This document shows, piece after piece, positions 1 through 8,342 of a DNA stretch of 64,000 bases. The number at the start of each line of letters is the position of its first letter. Within the stretch, counting starts at the first letter, position 1. Below the pieces are notes generated by a model that had not been told where the DNA came from, ran no database searches, and saw nothing but the letters and a program-made list of their open reading frames with translations. The translations under genes were made by a program, and so were the position numbers. This DNA comes from an uncultured Pelagimonas sp. (lineage in GTDB: Bacteria; Pseudomonadota; Alphaproteobacteria; Rhodobacterales; Rhodobacteraceae), in assembly GCF_947498515.1 (NCBI RefSeq), contig NZ_CANMKO010000002.1, positions 186,001-250,000 of the forward strand. Direction: 5' to 3'.

Positions 1-738
1 TTCGGTCGAATAGCCGCCCGACAATGCCACAACACGCACAACGCGTGGGTGATCCGCCAAGCTATCATAAAGCCCATCGACATTCGGGATGGTCAGTTTC
101 AACATCACATTCTGGCCCTCGGCCAATGCATCAAGCTGCGCGGCGATCTCGGCTTTCAGAATGCCTTCGGCTTCGGCTTTGGTGGCAGAGTTGATGTCGA
201 TCTCAGGTTCGATGATCGGAACGAGTCCGGCGGCAACCACCTCTTTGCCAAGCTCAAATTGCTGGGCAACCACGGCTTTGATACCCTCGGCGTTGGCTTC
301 GTGGATCACCGACCGCTCTTTGGTGCCGAAAATGCCAAAGCCTTTGGCATCGGCCAATGTTTCGGACAGGCCAGGGATCGGTTTCATCAGTTGAACACCA
401 TTGGCCTTGTCTTCCAAACCTTTGTCGATTTTCAGGAACGGCACGATACCACGGTCTTCCCAAAGCAATTGCGCCGTTGGCTTGCCATTGATCTCACCGC
501 GCATGGTGCGTTCAAACAGGATCGCACCGATCACCTTGGCGCTGGTGAAATCAGTTGCCAATACAATGCGCGAGCGCATGGCGTGGATTTCGTCAAACAT
601 CGCCTCGTCGCCGTCATACATGTCCGCCGTCACACCGTATAGGCCAAGCGCCTTTGGGGTGGAGCCGCCCGATTGGTCAAGCGCTGCAATAAAGCCCTTG
701 CCGGAGGCCATCTGTTCGGATTGCTTCTCAAATGACAT
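1..738 (-). CDS. fba: Fructose-bisphosphate aldolase class I (C-terminus cut by window edge)
   Basis: The frame begins at the ATG ending at 738 and runs off the left edge, giving 246 codons of a protein that is normally about 295 residues. The N-terminus (MSFEKQSEQMASGKGFIAAL, then DQSGGSTPKAL) is the signature opening of the bacterial class I aldolases common in Rhodobacterales. Later stretches, EDRGIVPFLKIDKGLE and VPIIEPEIDI, carry the barrel strands expected to hold the Schiff-base chemistry. The family cleaves fructose 1,6-bisphosphate to DHAP and glyceraldehyde 3-phosphate in the cytoplasm; in ED-pathway roseobacters it mainly serves gluconeogenesis. The upstream DNA holds two palindromes (817-842). 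Family assignment is firm; the missing C-terminus cannot be checked. Confidence 0.9.
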   Translation of the reverse strand, partial: MSFEKQSEQMASGKGFIAALDQSGGSTPKALGLYGVTADMYDGDEAMFDEIHAMRSRIVLATDFTSAKVIGAILFERTMRGEINGKPTAQLLWEDRGIVPFLKIDKGLEDKANGVQLMKPIPGLSETLADAKGFGIFGTKERSVIHEANAEGIKAVVAQQFELGKEVVAAGLVPIIEPEIDINSATKAEAEGILKAEIAAQLDALAEGQNVMLKLTIPNVDGLYDSLADHPRVVRVVALSGGYSTE

Positions 739-816
739 GTCTGATCCTCGCTGGAAAACGTCTTTGCGCCTTCCTTAAACGAGCCGTGCCGCGCATGGTA
801 GAGCCGTTACAAAGGT

Positions 817-842
817 TTAGCGCTAACGATTTGGTATACCAA
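817..842 (-). promoter_or_regulatory. Two operator-like palindromes upstream of fba
   Basis: TTAGCGCTAA (817-826) and TTGGTATACCAA (831-842) are perfect 10- and 12-bp palindromes four bases apart, 80-105 bases upstream of the fba start. The first, with its central CG, has the form of a LacI-family operator. The second resembles a GntR/FadR-type site. That both control fba is inference from position. Confidence 0.5.
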
Positions 843-849
843 TTTTTTC

Positions 850-873
850 GCCCTTCAAATTAATTGAACGGGC
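850..873 (-). terminator. Possible hairpin after the P450 gene
   Basis: On the minus strand the P450 stop codon overlaps a stem GCCCGTTCAA / TTGAAGGGC with a one-base bulge and a short AT loop. It is followed by A residues rather than a U-tract, so it is a weak intrinsic terminator at best. It may instead be a processing or stability hairpin between the P450 gene and fba. Confidence 0.3.
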
Positions 874-2234
874 TATCTTTGACTGATTTTTAACCAAATT
901 CCGTCCCTTGCGCGCACGGTCAAATGCGCCTCGGGGACCGGGTCGCGCCCCTCTACCCGCTCAACCTTGAGATCACGCAGCAAGAGCGACAGTAAAAGCA
1001 CCCCCTCGACCATGGCAAACCCCGCCCCCGTACACACACGCGGCCCGGCGGAAAACGGCATATAGGCGTCCCGCCCACAGGTCTTGGCCTCTTCCCCCTG
1101 CCATCGCTCGGGTTTGAAGGCATCCGGGTCGGACCAAATGCGTTCATGACGATGCAAATGCCATGGGCTTAGGACAATTTGCGACCCCGTCGGCACATCA
1201 CGGTCGCGAAACCGCTCAGGACAGGTCGTTTCCCTCACCATCATCGGCACAGGAGGATAGAGCCGCAGCGTTTCGCGAAACACATCGCGGCACAGGCGCA
1301 GTTTCGACATCTCGGAAAAGGCCCCGGTCAATTGCGCGTCCTGCGCTTCTTTGGAGACTTTGTCTTGCCACTCCGGATACATCGCCATCAGATAGAGGCC
1401 CCAGCCCAAGGCGCTGGCACTGGTTTCGTGACCCGCCAAAAAGAAGATCGCCACCTGATCCACCATCTCCTCAGCTGAAAATGTCTCACCCGTTTCTGGG
1501 TCTTGGGTCGTCATGATCTTGGTGGCCAGATCATCGGGCGCGGTGCCGTCCTTGATTGCTTGCATGCGTTGATCGGTGAGCTGGCCAATGAGATCACGAA
1601 TGCGTTTGGCCGAGGCTTTGGTATCCTTGCGGAAAAACCGCGGCATCCAGCGTGGCATCGGCAAAAAAGCCGCGAGGTTCAAGATCGGTTGGCTACGTTG
1701 ATAGGCGCGAAATTCGTGGAACACCGCGCTGGCGATGTCATCCTCGATTGGGATGGAAAACAGGGTGCGAAAGATCACATCCGCCGCCGCGTGGCTGGCA
1801 AGTTCTTCGACTTCGACAACCGATCCCACCTGCCCGGCCAGCCGCGTTTGTGCCGCCAAACTCGCGGCCCACATTGCCGGGAAGGTATCGCGCAACCGCC
1901 CACCTTCAAACGCCGGATCAATGATGCGGCGTTGGCGTTTCCATGTTTCGCCATTGGTCAAAAACACCGAATTGCCAAGCAACGGCCGCAGGCCTTCGGA
2001 AATCCGGCCGGATTTTGGGAAATCCATCGGGCGTTCCTTGAGAACGGTTTTGAGCAGCTCAGGTTGGTTGACCAGATACGACCGAAAGAACGGCGTTTTG
2101 AACTCGGCCATCCAAGCGCGGTAAAGCTTGGCCGGCTGCGCCGACAAGATGTCTTGGCGAAACAGCTTGGTGTATTGGCGCAGCGACACCCGCCCTTCTC
2201 TGGCTTTGGGTTTTGGGGGCAAAGGCGCGGTCAT
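873..2234 (-). CDS. Cytochrome P450
   Basis: A complete 453-residue P450 without signal peptide or membrane anchor, as expected for a soluble bacterial enzyme. Visible landmarks are the I-helix oxygen-activation motif AGHET (267-271), the K-helix ExxR (E321-R324 in ETLRLYPP) and the heme loop FSAGPRVCTG with the thiolate ligand Cys401. The heme loop departs slightly from the usual FxxGxRxCxG by FSAG. The protein would hydroxylate an unidentified substrate with electrons from a ferredoxin system, which is not encoded nearby. Its ATG overlaps the stop of the upstream alpha/beta hydrolase gene as ATGA (2231-2234), so the two are translationally coupled and probably act in one pathway. P450 identity is certain, substrate unknown. 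Confidence 0.93.
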   Translation of the reverse strand: MTAPLPPKPKAREGRVSLRQYTKLFRQDILSAQPAKLYRAWMAEFKTPFFRSYLVNQPELLKTVLKERPMDFPKSGRISEGLRPLLGNSVFLTNGETWKRQRRIIDPAFEGGRLRDTFPAMWAASLAAQTRLAGQVGSVVEVEELASHAAADVIFRTLFSIPIEDDIASAVFHEFRAYQRSQPILNLAAFLPMPRWMPRFFRKDTKASAKRIRDLIGQLTDQRMQAIKDGTAPDDLATKIMTTQDPETGETFSAEEMVDQVAIFFLAGHETSASALGWGLYLMAMYPEWQDKVSKEAQDAQLTGAFSEMSKLRLCRDVFRETLRLYPPVPMMVRETTCPERFRDRDVPTGSQIVLSPWHLHRHERIWSDPDAFKPERWQGEEAKTCGRDAYMPFSAGPRVCTGAGFAMVEGVLLLSLLLRDLKVERVEGRDPVPEAHLTVRARDGIWLKISQR

Positions 2235-3493
2235 GATTTTGTGCTCGTAAATTTCGACACCGCGTGATCGATGCGGCTTGCCGATGGGGGGCGGTTTGCG
2301 TAGCGATCCGCCAAAAATTCCGGCCCGGCGGTGATTTGGAAATAATCGTAATCAAGCGGGCGATCAAAGGCGCAGAGATATTGAAAATGCAGGCGGAAAA
2401 ACCGCCAGCGTAGCTCTTTCCAACGCTCCGGGCTGAGGGATTTGGTGAACTGGGCGGAAAACACCAGAGGCCAGCGTTTGTTATCCGGGGCAACGCCGGA
2501 GACCGAAACCGGATCGCAAAGCGCAAAGGCACAGCCATCGCCCGGCGCGGTCACATCCACCCAAACAAGCTCATCTCGTGCACTGAGATATTGCAGATCG
2601 GCCCGCAACCGCCACGCATCGCGCAGGAAGGACACCATCGGCACAACCTGCCCAAGGCTTAGAAACGCCAATTTGGGGCCAGTTTCAGGCACCTGCCCTT
2701 TGCGGATCAGATCGGCAAGAATGGAGACCGCCAGATGCGCGCCGGAACTATGGCCAACCACCAAAACTTCGTCGACATCACTTTGCAGAGCCTCGGCTAT
2801 GATCTGTTCAAATTCGGCCAGACGCCCTTCGAGCTCGGGCGGATTGGCCCCGCGATAGCGCGCCGAATAGGCGTAGTCATGCATCAGGTAATAGATGTAA
2901 AACTTGCCATCGCGCGCCTTGAACCAGCGCAGAACCAGCCAAGCGCCAATCGGCGTCACAACAAAAAACGCAAGCGCGCCCAACAAGGCCCCATCCTCGG
3001 GGCCGGTGAATTGATTGACACCCCATTCAACGGTGCTTCCGGCGGCAAAACCCATGATCGCACCGATCAGAACCGCCAAAATCAGCTGTAAAATCAACGC
3101 CCCAATTGGGTATAGGGCCGCAATCACCGGCCCCTTGCGGAGGCGCATCAACCGCCAAAGCGCGCCGGTGGCGATATACTCCCAAGACGTGCGCAGCATC
3201 TGCCAATAGGTCGCCGGGATTGAATTTGACATGCTGTCGCGCACAATATCCGACCAGACCAGCACCTCGACATCGGCCTGAACCGGTTGGGCGTCGATAG
3301 TGGCCTCAACATGCCAACCATAGGCCCCGCCGCCAGTTTTCGGGCTTATCCCGATGTCATAGCCAGATACCTGTGCCTGCGCGGCGCTTTCTTTGCGGTA
3401 AAGTTCACGGTAGCGGCGCGGATGGATCGGGTCGTAGCCGGGAATGTAAAACACCCGCCGCCGTGTCACAGATTGATCTTGCATCTTGCCCAT
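2231..3493 (-). CDS. Membrane-associated alpha/beta hydrolase-like protein
   Basis: About 420 residues. The N-terminal part contains FYIPGYDP, a beta-strand with an oxyanion-type turn, and the second half contains VLVVGHSSGAHLA, a clear GxSxG nucleophile elbow of the alpha/beta hydrolase (lipase/esterase) fold. Between them lie two hydrophobic helices (IGALILQLILAVLIGAIMGF and ALAFFVVTPIGAWLVLRWF) that look like membrane segments. I placed the start at the ATG ending at 3493, which has AAGG nine bases upstream; a TTG at 3541 and ATGs at 3499 and 3484 are alternatives. The stop overlaps the P450 start (ATGA). Substrate and the rest of the triad are not assigned. Confidence 0.7.
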   Translation of the reverse strand: MGKMQDQSVTRRRVFYIPGYDPIHPRRYRELYRKESAAQAQVSGYDIGISPKTGGGAYGWHVEATIDAQPVQADVEVLVWSDIVRDSMSNSIPATYWQMLRTSWEYIATGALWRLMRLRKGPVIAALYPIGALILQLILAVLIGAIMGFAAGSTVEWGVNQFTGPEDGALLGALAFFVVTPIGAWLVLRWFKARDGKFYIYYLMHDYAYSARYRGANPPELEGRLAEFEQIIAEALQSDVDEVLVVGHSSGAHLAVSILADLIRKGQVPETGPKLAFLSLGQVVPMVSFLRDAWRLRADLQYLSARDELVWVDVTAPGDGCAFALCDPVSVSGVAPDNKRWPLVFSAQFTKSLSPERWKELRWRFFRLHFQYLCAFDRPLDYDYFQITAGPEFLADRYANRPPSASRIDHAVSKFTSTKS

Positions 3494-3591
3494 ACGCATT
3501 CGCCTTGTCTTGGCGCTGACACTAACGCGCCAATTCGGCAAGAGTAAGACCGCAATGGGGTTTACCTAAGGGGGAGCGATGAAACGTCGGG

Positions 3592-4341
3592 TTAGCCGAC
3601 CGTCGCCAAAACCGGAAAGGTTTCGAGCAACCAAAACGCCATGGCCGTAAAGGCCCCGGTGATCATCGCAACGCCAACGGCGATCAGCAAAAGGCCCATC
3701 GCCTTTTCGATCACACCCATGTGGCGCTTGATCTTGTTCATGACACCCATCGCGCGGGTTAGGAACACAGCCGCCAAAAAGAACGGCACCCCAAGGCCAA
3801 GCGCATAAACGCCAAGCAGGATGGTGCCGCGTGCCACCGATGCCTCGGACGCCGCCAAAGATAGGATCGTGCCAAGGATTGGCCCAATACACGGCGTCCA
3901 GCCAAAGGCAAAGGCAAGGCCCAGCACATAGGCCCCAAAGGCCGACCCACCGGTTTCGCCGGTGTCCATACGGGCTTCGCGATCAAGGAAACCGATCCGG
4001 AACACACCCAGAAAGTGCAGGCCGAAGATGATGACAACTGCGCCGGCGACCTTGGCCAGGATATCTTGGTTATAGAGGAAGAACGACCCGAGCCAAGAGG
4101 CTGTGAATCCTAGGAAAATGAAAACCGTAGACAGGCCCAACACAAAGAACAGCGCCGCAATAATGAGGCGTGATCGGCTGCGCCCTTCGGTCATGTCCCC
4201 CATGCTCATCCCTGACATATAGGCAAGGTACGGTGGCACGATTGGCAGCACGCAGGGGCTGAGAAAGGAGACAATTCCAGCCAGCAGCGCCACAAACATG
4301 GCAGGCAAGAGCGAGGCGTCTATGAGGTCGATTCCAAACAT
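3592..4341 (-). CDS. ccdA: Cytochrome c biogenesis protein CcdA (DsbD-like membrane thiol reductase)
   Basis: About 249 residues, nearly all membrane, matching the six-helix CcdA family. The two cysteines that shuttle reducing equivalents across the inner membrane sit in the first and fourth helices: FLSPCVLPIVPPYLAYMSG and FGWTPCIGPILG. CcdA passes electrons from cytoplasmic thioredoxin to periplasmic apocytochrome c thiols or related oxidoreductases. The start is placed at MFGIDLIDA because homologues begin just before this segment; an ATG six codons upstream (4359) and an open extension to 4443, which would run into the divergent tusA, are less likely. Divergently paired with tusA, another sulfur-relay protein, 93 bases away. 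Confidence 0.9.
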   Translation of the reverse strand: MFGIDLIDASLLPAMFVALLAGIVSFLSPCVLPIVPPYLAYMSGMSMGDMTEGRSRSRLIIAALFFVLGLSTVFIFLGFTASWLGSFFLYNQDILAKVAGAVVIIFGLHFLGVFRIGFLDREARMDTGETGGSAFGAYVLGLAFAFGWTPCIGPILGTILSLAASEASVARGTILLGVYALGLGVPFFLAAVFLTRAMGVMNKIKRHMGVIEKAMGLLLIAVGVAMITGAFTAMAFWLLETFPVLATVG

Positions 4342-4434
4342 AGCCCCGACATAGGCCATCGCGCGCTTGGCGTCACCTGCACAAGCGGTCACATCCTCGT
4401 GGACCTCTGTGTCAGATCGGTCTATCTGGGGAAT

Positions 4435-4656
4435 ATGACCCATGAATTAGACGCCATCGGGCTACTCTGCCCCCTGCCCGTTCTCAAGGCCCGCAAGCGG
4501 ATGCAAGCGTTGGCCGTTGGTGAGACCCTTGTCGTCCATACCGACGACCCCGCCGCCGTGATCGACATGCCGCATTATTGCAATGAAAGCGGTCATGAGC
4601 TGGTGGGTCAGGCCCAAAATGGCGATGTGATGGTTTGGACGCTGCGCAAAGCATGA
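4435..4656 (+). CDS. tusA: TusA/SirA-family sulfurtransferase
   Basis: A 73-residue protein with the family motif around the reactive cysteine, LLCPLPVLKARKRM (Cys12). TusA-type proteins carry sulfur as a persulfide on this Cys, for example to tRNA thiouridylation or molybdenum cofactor synthesis. The start is the ATG at 4435, preceded by GGGG; a longer frame from 4399 would overlap the ccdA leader and lacks family support. It is divergent from ccdA, a common arrangement in Rhodobacterales. The specific relay cannot be told from sequence: alphaproteobacterial TusA-like proteins serve several pathways. Confidence 0.88.
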   Translation: MTHELDAIGLLCPLPVLKARKRMQALAVGETLVVHTDDPAAVIDMPHYCNESGHELVGQAQNGDVMVWTLRKA

Positions 4657-4969
4657 GCTAAGCCACGTGATAGGTTGCCCTGAGCCGCCAAGAATTGCGT
4701 TTCAATGACAGATCAGAACAGACCATTTATGTCTTTGGGTCATAAATTGAACGGTACAAGACAAGGCTTTGGTCACCACTATTGACAGGTTGGTCGGGCA
4801 AGAACTTGGGGCCCATAGATTTTGCGGTTGGTTTCGGCTCATGCCCGACATCAGAATGGACATAGGTCGAGGCTGCTTTTCACCTTTGAATGTGAAAGCG
4901 CATTGCAGTTCTTTGCGACAAAGTCGCGGTTCAGAAGGATTTCTACCCGACCGAACCGCGATTGCGGCG
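4657..4969. other. Intergenic stretch without a gene, ending in a hairpin
   Basis: No frame here has family resemblance or a good ribosome-binding site. The only structure seen is the inverted repeat at 4924-4961, listed separately as a probable terminator of the lectin-like gene. Confidence 0.5.
4924..4961 (-). terminator. Hairpin downstream of the lectin-like gene
   Basis: TCGCGGTTC (4924-4932) and GAACCGCGA (4953-4961) are perfect 9-bp inverted arms around a 20-base loop, starting eight bases after the stop of the minus-strand gene ending at 4970. In the transcript the stem is followed by CUUUG, so this is a moderate intrinsic terminator or a 3'-end stabiliser. Confidence 0.5.
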
Positions 4970-5500
4970 TTATTCGCTGCGTGTGGCCCAGTTTTGGTAG
5001 GCGGCTTGCGCATCGTCACAGGGTTCAAGCGACAGGTTCTTGATCTGGTTTTCCTTGCTGCGACCAAACCGGGTCGCTTCGGCCACAGTCAAACACATAT
5101 CAGTTGCGGAGGCGGGTGTGATTGCCCCCTCGCCAGAGAACACAAACGATTGCGCCTCGCTGCCATTGCAAGCTGAGAGATCAATACTTGTTCCGGCGGC
5201 AACTGACGCGACTTCGGCGCAGACATCGAACTCTGGCATGTAAAGGATGCCGTCCGCGAATTTGTCCGTCTCAAAAATCTGATCAACACCTAGCGCACCG
5301 AGTGCGCTATAACAGGTATGACCTTGAAGGCCCTTTTCGGGGTTGGCATCGCGCCCTTTGGCACCACCAATATCAAGGCAATAGCCGTTCTGAATATTGT
5401 CCAAAGCGTCGGTCAGGTAGATTTCTACCGGTTCAGCTTGCGCTACAAAAGCGGTCAAGACGCTGGCGGTAAGTACGGCTGAGAAAAGGCGGTTCTTCAT
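4970..5500 (-). CDS. Secreted ricin-type beta-trefoil lectin-like protein
   Basis: 176 residues with a classical Sec signal peptide (positively charged MKNR, hydrophobic core, cleavage after VAQA, about residue 22). The mature part holds three spaced Cys-Leu/Val segments (YCLDIGG, VCAEV, MCLTVAEA) and ends with a QNW, as in the QxW repeats of R-type beta-trefoil domains. Several cysteines suggest periplasmic disulfides. I infer carbohydrate or surface binding; no catalytic domain is present. A second protein of the same kind lies at 10145-10693. The gene is just downstream of, and codirectional with, a secreted DUF1566 protein (55-base gap), so the two may be co-transcribed. The exact family would need a profile search. 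Confidence 0.6.
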   Translation of the reverse strand: MKNRLFSAVLTASVLTAFVAQAEPVEIYLTDALDNIQNGYCLDIGGAKGRDANPEKGLQGHTCYSALGALGVDQIFETDKFADGILYMPEFDVCAEVASVAAGTSIDLSACNGSEAQSFVFSGEGAITPASATDMCLTVAEATRFGRSKENQIKNLSLEPCDDAQAAYQNWATRSE

Positions 5501-5555
5501 GAGGTTTTCCTAGAGATATTTGTCAAGCTTGGGCTGTTTGGTGAGCTGCGCCGGG

Positions 5556-6791
5556 TTACGGCACAAGTTTCCGGACACAACGCACGAGATTGTCGGAGCG
5601 GTTGTAGTCACACGCGTTGATCGAACAGGTTGTGTCTTCGGTCATTTCCTGATCGACAAGCGATTTGATCGACGAACGTTGCGCGCCCGCCCCATGCCAA
5701 TCGGTGAATTCAGTCTGCTCTCCGGCTTTGCTCAACGCCTTGCCGAAGGCGACAACATTGGCGTAGTTTTTAAAGTCGCCAAATGTGGTGCTGCTCCAAA
5801 AATCGAGAGAGTCGCTATCCTGCGTAATGGCAAAAACCGCCTCATCGATTGCTGGAAATCCGGAGCGATCATAATCAACGATGCTTTGCAGCTCCTTGGA
5901 GTGGGGCAAGGTCCAATCGTCAAAACCAGCGAGATCAAGCGCTTCGCAATAAGCGAGAGCTTGGTGCCATTCCCGGCGGGTGCCGTCGTCTGCCTTTTGC
6001 CACATACGCCCAGTGGCCGTGTCAGTGACCGTGCCATCGCCATTGTCAGCAAAGGCATTCACACCAAAAACGCCCTCTGGGCCGTTGACACAGCGCACAT
6101 AGTTGCCCGGCGCTTTTCCATCATCTGGTCCATTAGGAAGACCGCTGCTTGTGGCGGCGGCACCGGTGTAAAAATCCAAGCCCGTGCCATAAGATTTGAT
6201 ATGCCCATCCGCAAAGTTAAAGCCAAACGCCCCCTGATTGCGCCCATTCATGACCGGCCCTTTGATGTAAAGCGTGCTGCTCCAATACTGACCGGCAAAG
6301 ATCATCCCGCGATCTGGGTATTCGAAATCAAAAACGGTGGTGTCGATATAAGGTGTTGGTTGGCCCTCTTCGGGTTTAAGCAATTCCCCTCGAAAATCGG
6401 CGAGTGAATACAGTTCCTTGATTGATGGGACGCGCCAATCGGCCCGTCCGGCAAGGTCTAGCGCCGCGCAATAGCTCAGCGCGTCTGAGTATTGAAAGCG
6501 ATCATTTAGCGGTGTTTTCTGCCACAACAAGCCAGTGTTGTTGTCCGAAACCGACCCGTCGCCATTGTCCGTATAGGACGCAGCCAGATGGGGATGTTGG
6601 GCATCCTGCCCGTATAGGTCTTCACCAACAGCGGGACAGGTGATTTCCACCCCAGCAAGGTCAAAACAGGCATCCTGCATCGTATCGACAATCGGGTAAG
6701 TGAGATCCTGAGCGGCGATGCCCTGAGCGGACAAAACGAACAGAAGTGTTGGCAAATACGTGGTTGCGGTTGTTTTATAAACGCGGGTCAA
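5556..6791 (-). CDS. Secreted protein with two DUF1566 (Lcl C-terminal-like) domains
   Basis: 411 residues with an N-terminal signal peptide (cleavage near GIAA-QD, about residue 27). Two copies of the same unit follow: DNGDGSVSDNNTGLLWQK...WRVPSIKEL with a later YWSSTLY, and DNGDGTVTDTATGRMWQK...WTLPHSKEL with a later FWSSTTF. These are the hallmarks of DUF1566, a domain related to the C-type-lectin-like/sulfatase-modifying fold seen in extracellular proteins, including the Legionella collagen-like protein. Each repeat ends in a YVRCV or LVRCV strand. The function is unknown; I infer surface adhesion or ligand binding. It stands upstream of the lectin-like gene on the same strand. Confidence 0.8.
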   Translation of the reverse strand: MTRVYKTTATTYLPTLLFVLSAQGIAAQDLTYPIVDTMQDACFDLAGVEITCPAVGEDLYGQDAQHPHLAASYTDNGDGSVSDNNTGLLWQKTPLNDRFQYSDALSYCAALDLAGRADWRVPSIKELYSLADFRGELLKPEEGQPTPYIDTTVFDFEYPDRGMIFAGQYWSSTLYIKGPVMNGRNQGAFGFNFADGHIKSYGTGLDFYTGAAATSSGLPNGPDDGKAPGNYVRCVNGPEGVFGVNAFADNGDGTVTDTATGRMWQKADDGTRREWHQALAYCEALDLAGFDDWTLPHSKELQSIVDYDRSGFPAIDEAVFAITQDSDSLDFWSSTTFGDFKNYANVVAFGKALSKAGEQTEFTDWHGAGAQRSSIKSLVDQEMTEDTTCSINACDYNRSDNLVRCVRKLVP

Positions 6792-6960
6792 GGGACCGAT
6801 CCTTTCGGGTGTCGTGCTTTTGCGCCCAAATGGAACAAAATCCCGAGAAAATCGTCCCAGCCGCCAAGCCCGTACGTTTTATCTTTGCGAAAAACTCCCT
6901 TTAGACCAAACCGAGCGCGTTTTTCCCTTTAAAATCAGACAATAACCTAGATTGATCGTA

Positions 6961-8163
6961 TTATGCCAACTGACGGCGATATTGCGACGGAGTCATCCCC
7001 GTGAGCTGTTTGAACGCTGCGTTGAAGGGGGATTTTGAGTTAAAACCATGTGCATAGGCGAGATCAAGAAGCGTCTGATCCCCGTTTTCAGGGCTGTGCA
7101 TCGCCTGTTTTACCGCCTCGATCCGGTATTCATTCACGAATTGATAAAAGCTTTTGTGATGCCGCGTGTTGATGACCTCGGTAAGGTGATGGCGCGGAAC
7201 CGCCATTTGTTTGGCAAGGTTCGCGATGGTCAGATCGGCAGACAGATAAGGCCGTTCGGTCGTCATGAATGCGTCGAGTTTTTCAGAAATCTGCGCGGCG
7301 CGCTCGTTGGTTAACCCCGATCGGCTATAGGGGATTTTGGTATCGTCTGGCTTGGGGGGCTGATTGGGGTGCTCAAATCTCCCTTGTTGAGACAGTTCCG
7401 TGTTGGGATGAGTTATTTTACCCTGCCCGGCGAGACCCTGCCCATTGAAATCTTGCCCTCCAAAACCTTGCCCGCCAAAACCTTGCTGGTGGTCGAAAAT
7501 CTGAACTTGCCTCAGTCCAAAAAAGCTTAGCGCCATAATGATCACGAGCTGCGCCGGCAGATGTATACGCAGCAGGTCAGGCAGCGACAAAACCGATGCT
7601 AAGAACAATAATAGGGAAACAGCCGAGAACCCAGCCGTCAGCCAGTAAAGCCAAGTCAAAGTCACCCTATTGGACAGGCTCGAAAAATGCTGAACGACTT
7701 CTTTGCCATGTTGTCTTAACCGACGGGCAACAGCCCCGGAATATGACAGCATCGAGACAAGATTGAGCGCCCCGATAAATCGTGTACTGGTGTCAAAGTT
7801 CGAGAATTCCGGATTGGGCGGTGGCGGTGCCCAACCAGTTACAAGTTGCACCATGCTGATCAGGAAAAAGGGCAAAAAGTGAAGCAGATCGCGATGTGTA
7901 AGACGATCACCGCCCCCCGTTAACGTCCGGACATAGAGCCACATGAAAGGACCATAAGTGAGCGGATAAATCAGGTCCGCGCTCAGGATCGGAAGCGAAA
8001 CATCAGGCCATAATAGTATGGCCGTCCCGCCAATCATCGGCAAAGCAATAAAAACCATCCAGACCGCAAGAATCCGGTCAGAAAACGGACAACTGCGCCT
8101 GGATGCAAGGAAAACGGTCGTAAATATCGCCTGGGCAACGCCAACGAAAAGTAGGTTTTCCAT
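6961..8163 (-). CDS. Membrane-anchored AraC-family transcriptional regulator
   Basis: About 400 residues. The first 230 hold seven hydrophobic segments (from LLFVGVAQAIF to LVIIMALSFFGL), an integral membrane sensor-like domain. A Gly/Gln-rich linker follows, made of near-identical GQGFG-type units (DNA repeat at 7420-7485). The C-terminal 110 residues are a complete AraC double helix-turn-helix: LTIANLAKQMAVPRHHLTEV and then LLDLAYAHGFNSKSPFNAAF with the closing GMTPSQYRR. The start is the ATG at 8163 (MENLLFVG), immediately before the first membrane segment; the upstream open extension has no hydrophobic or family content. Ligand and targets are unknown. Such regulators often act on neighbouring genes. 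Confidence 0.82.
   Translation of the reverse strand: MENLLFVGVAQAIFTTVFLASRRSCPFSDRILAVWMVFIALPMIGGTAILLWPDVSLPILSADLIYPLTYGPFMWLYVRTLTGGGDRLTHRDLLHFLPFFLISMVQLVTGWAPPPPNPEFSNFDTSTRFIGALNLVSMLSYSGAVARRLRQHGKEVVQHFSSLSNRVTLTWLYWLTAGFSAVSLLLFLASVLSLPDLLRIHLPAQLVIIMALSFFGLRQVQIFDHQQGFGGQGFGGQDFNGQGLAGQGKITHPNTELSQQGRFEHPNQPPKPDDTKIPYSRSGLTNERAAQISEKLDAFMTTERPYLSADLTIANLAKQMAVPRHHLTEVINTRHHKSFYQFVNEYRIEAVKQAMHSPENGDQTLLDLAYAHGFNSKSPFNAAFKQLTGMTPSQYRRQLA
7420..7485 (-). repeat. 15-bp in-frame tandem repeat in the regulator's linker
   Basis: Reading the minus strand, four 15-bp units beginning CAAGGTTTTGG or degenerate versions of it, plus a final CAGGGT, encode four five-residue G-Q-rich units. 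The two upstream units differ at one base, and divergence grows downstream, a pattern expected from slippage. It lies between the membrane domain and the DNA-binding domain. Confidence 0.85.
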
Positions 8164-8342
8164 ACTGAACCGAAATGTCCTTTGATACCGGAGCCGTTGG
8201 CCCATGGTTAACAGTTGACGTCTGGTCGCGCAAATAAGGTGCTGGGCGCTATCAGGGCGCATTCCGAGCGGTGGGATCAGAGGATTTGCCGCACGCCAAG
8301 GCCCACTTGCACAGCTTCGAAACAAGCAGCCTTAGCGTCAGC

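Noticed and set aside
1503-2267. 254-codon frame antisense to the P450 gene
   Set aside because: Shadow of the P450 reading frame.
5520-6407. 295-codon frame antisense to the DUF1566 gene
   Set aside because: The minus-strand gene has a signal peptide and two domain repeats; the plus-strand frame has neither start signal nor family.
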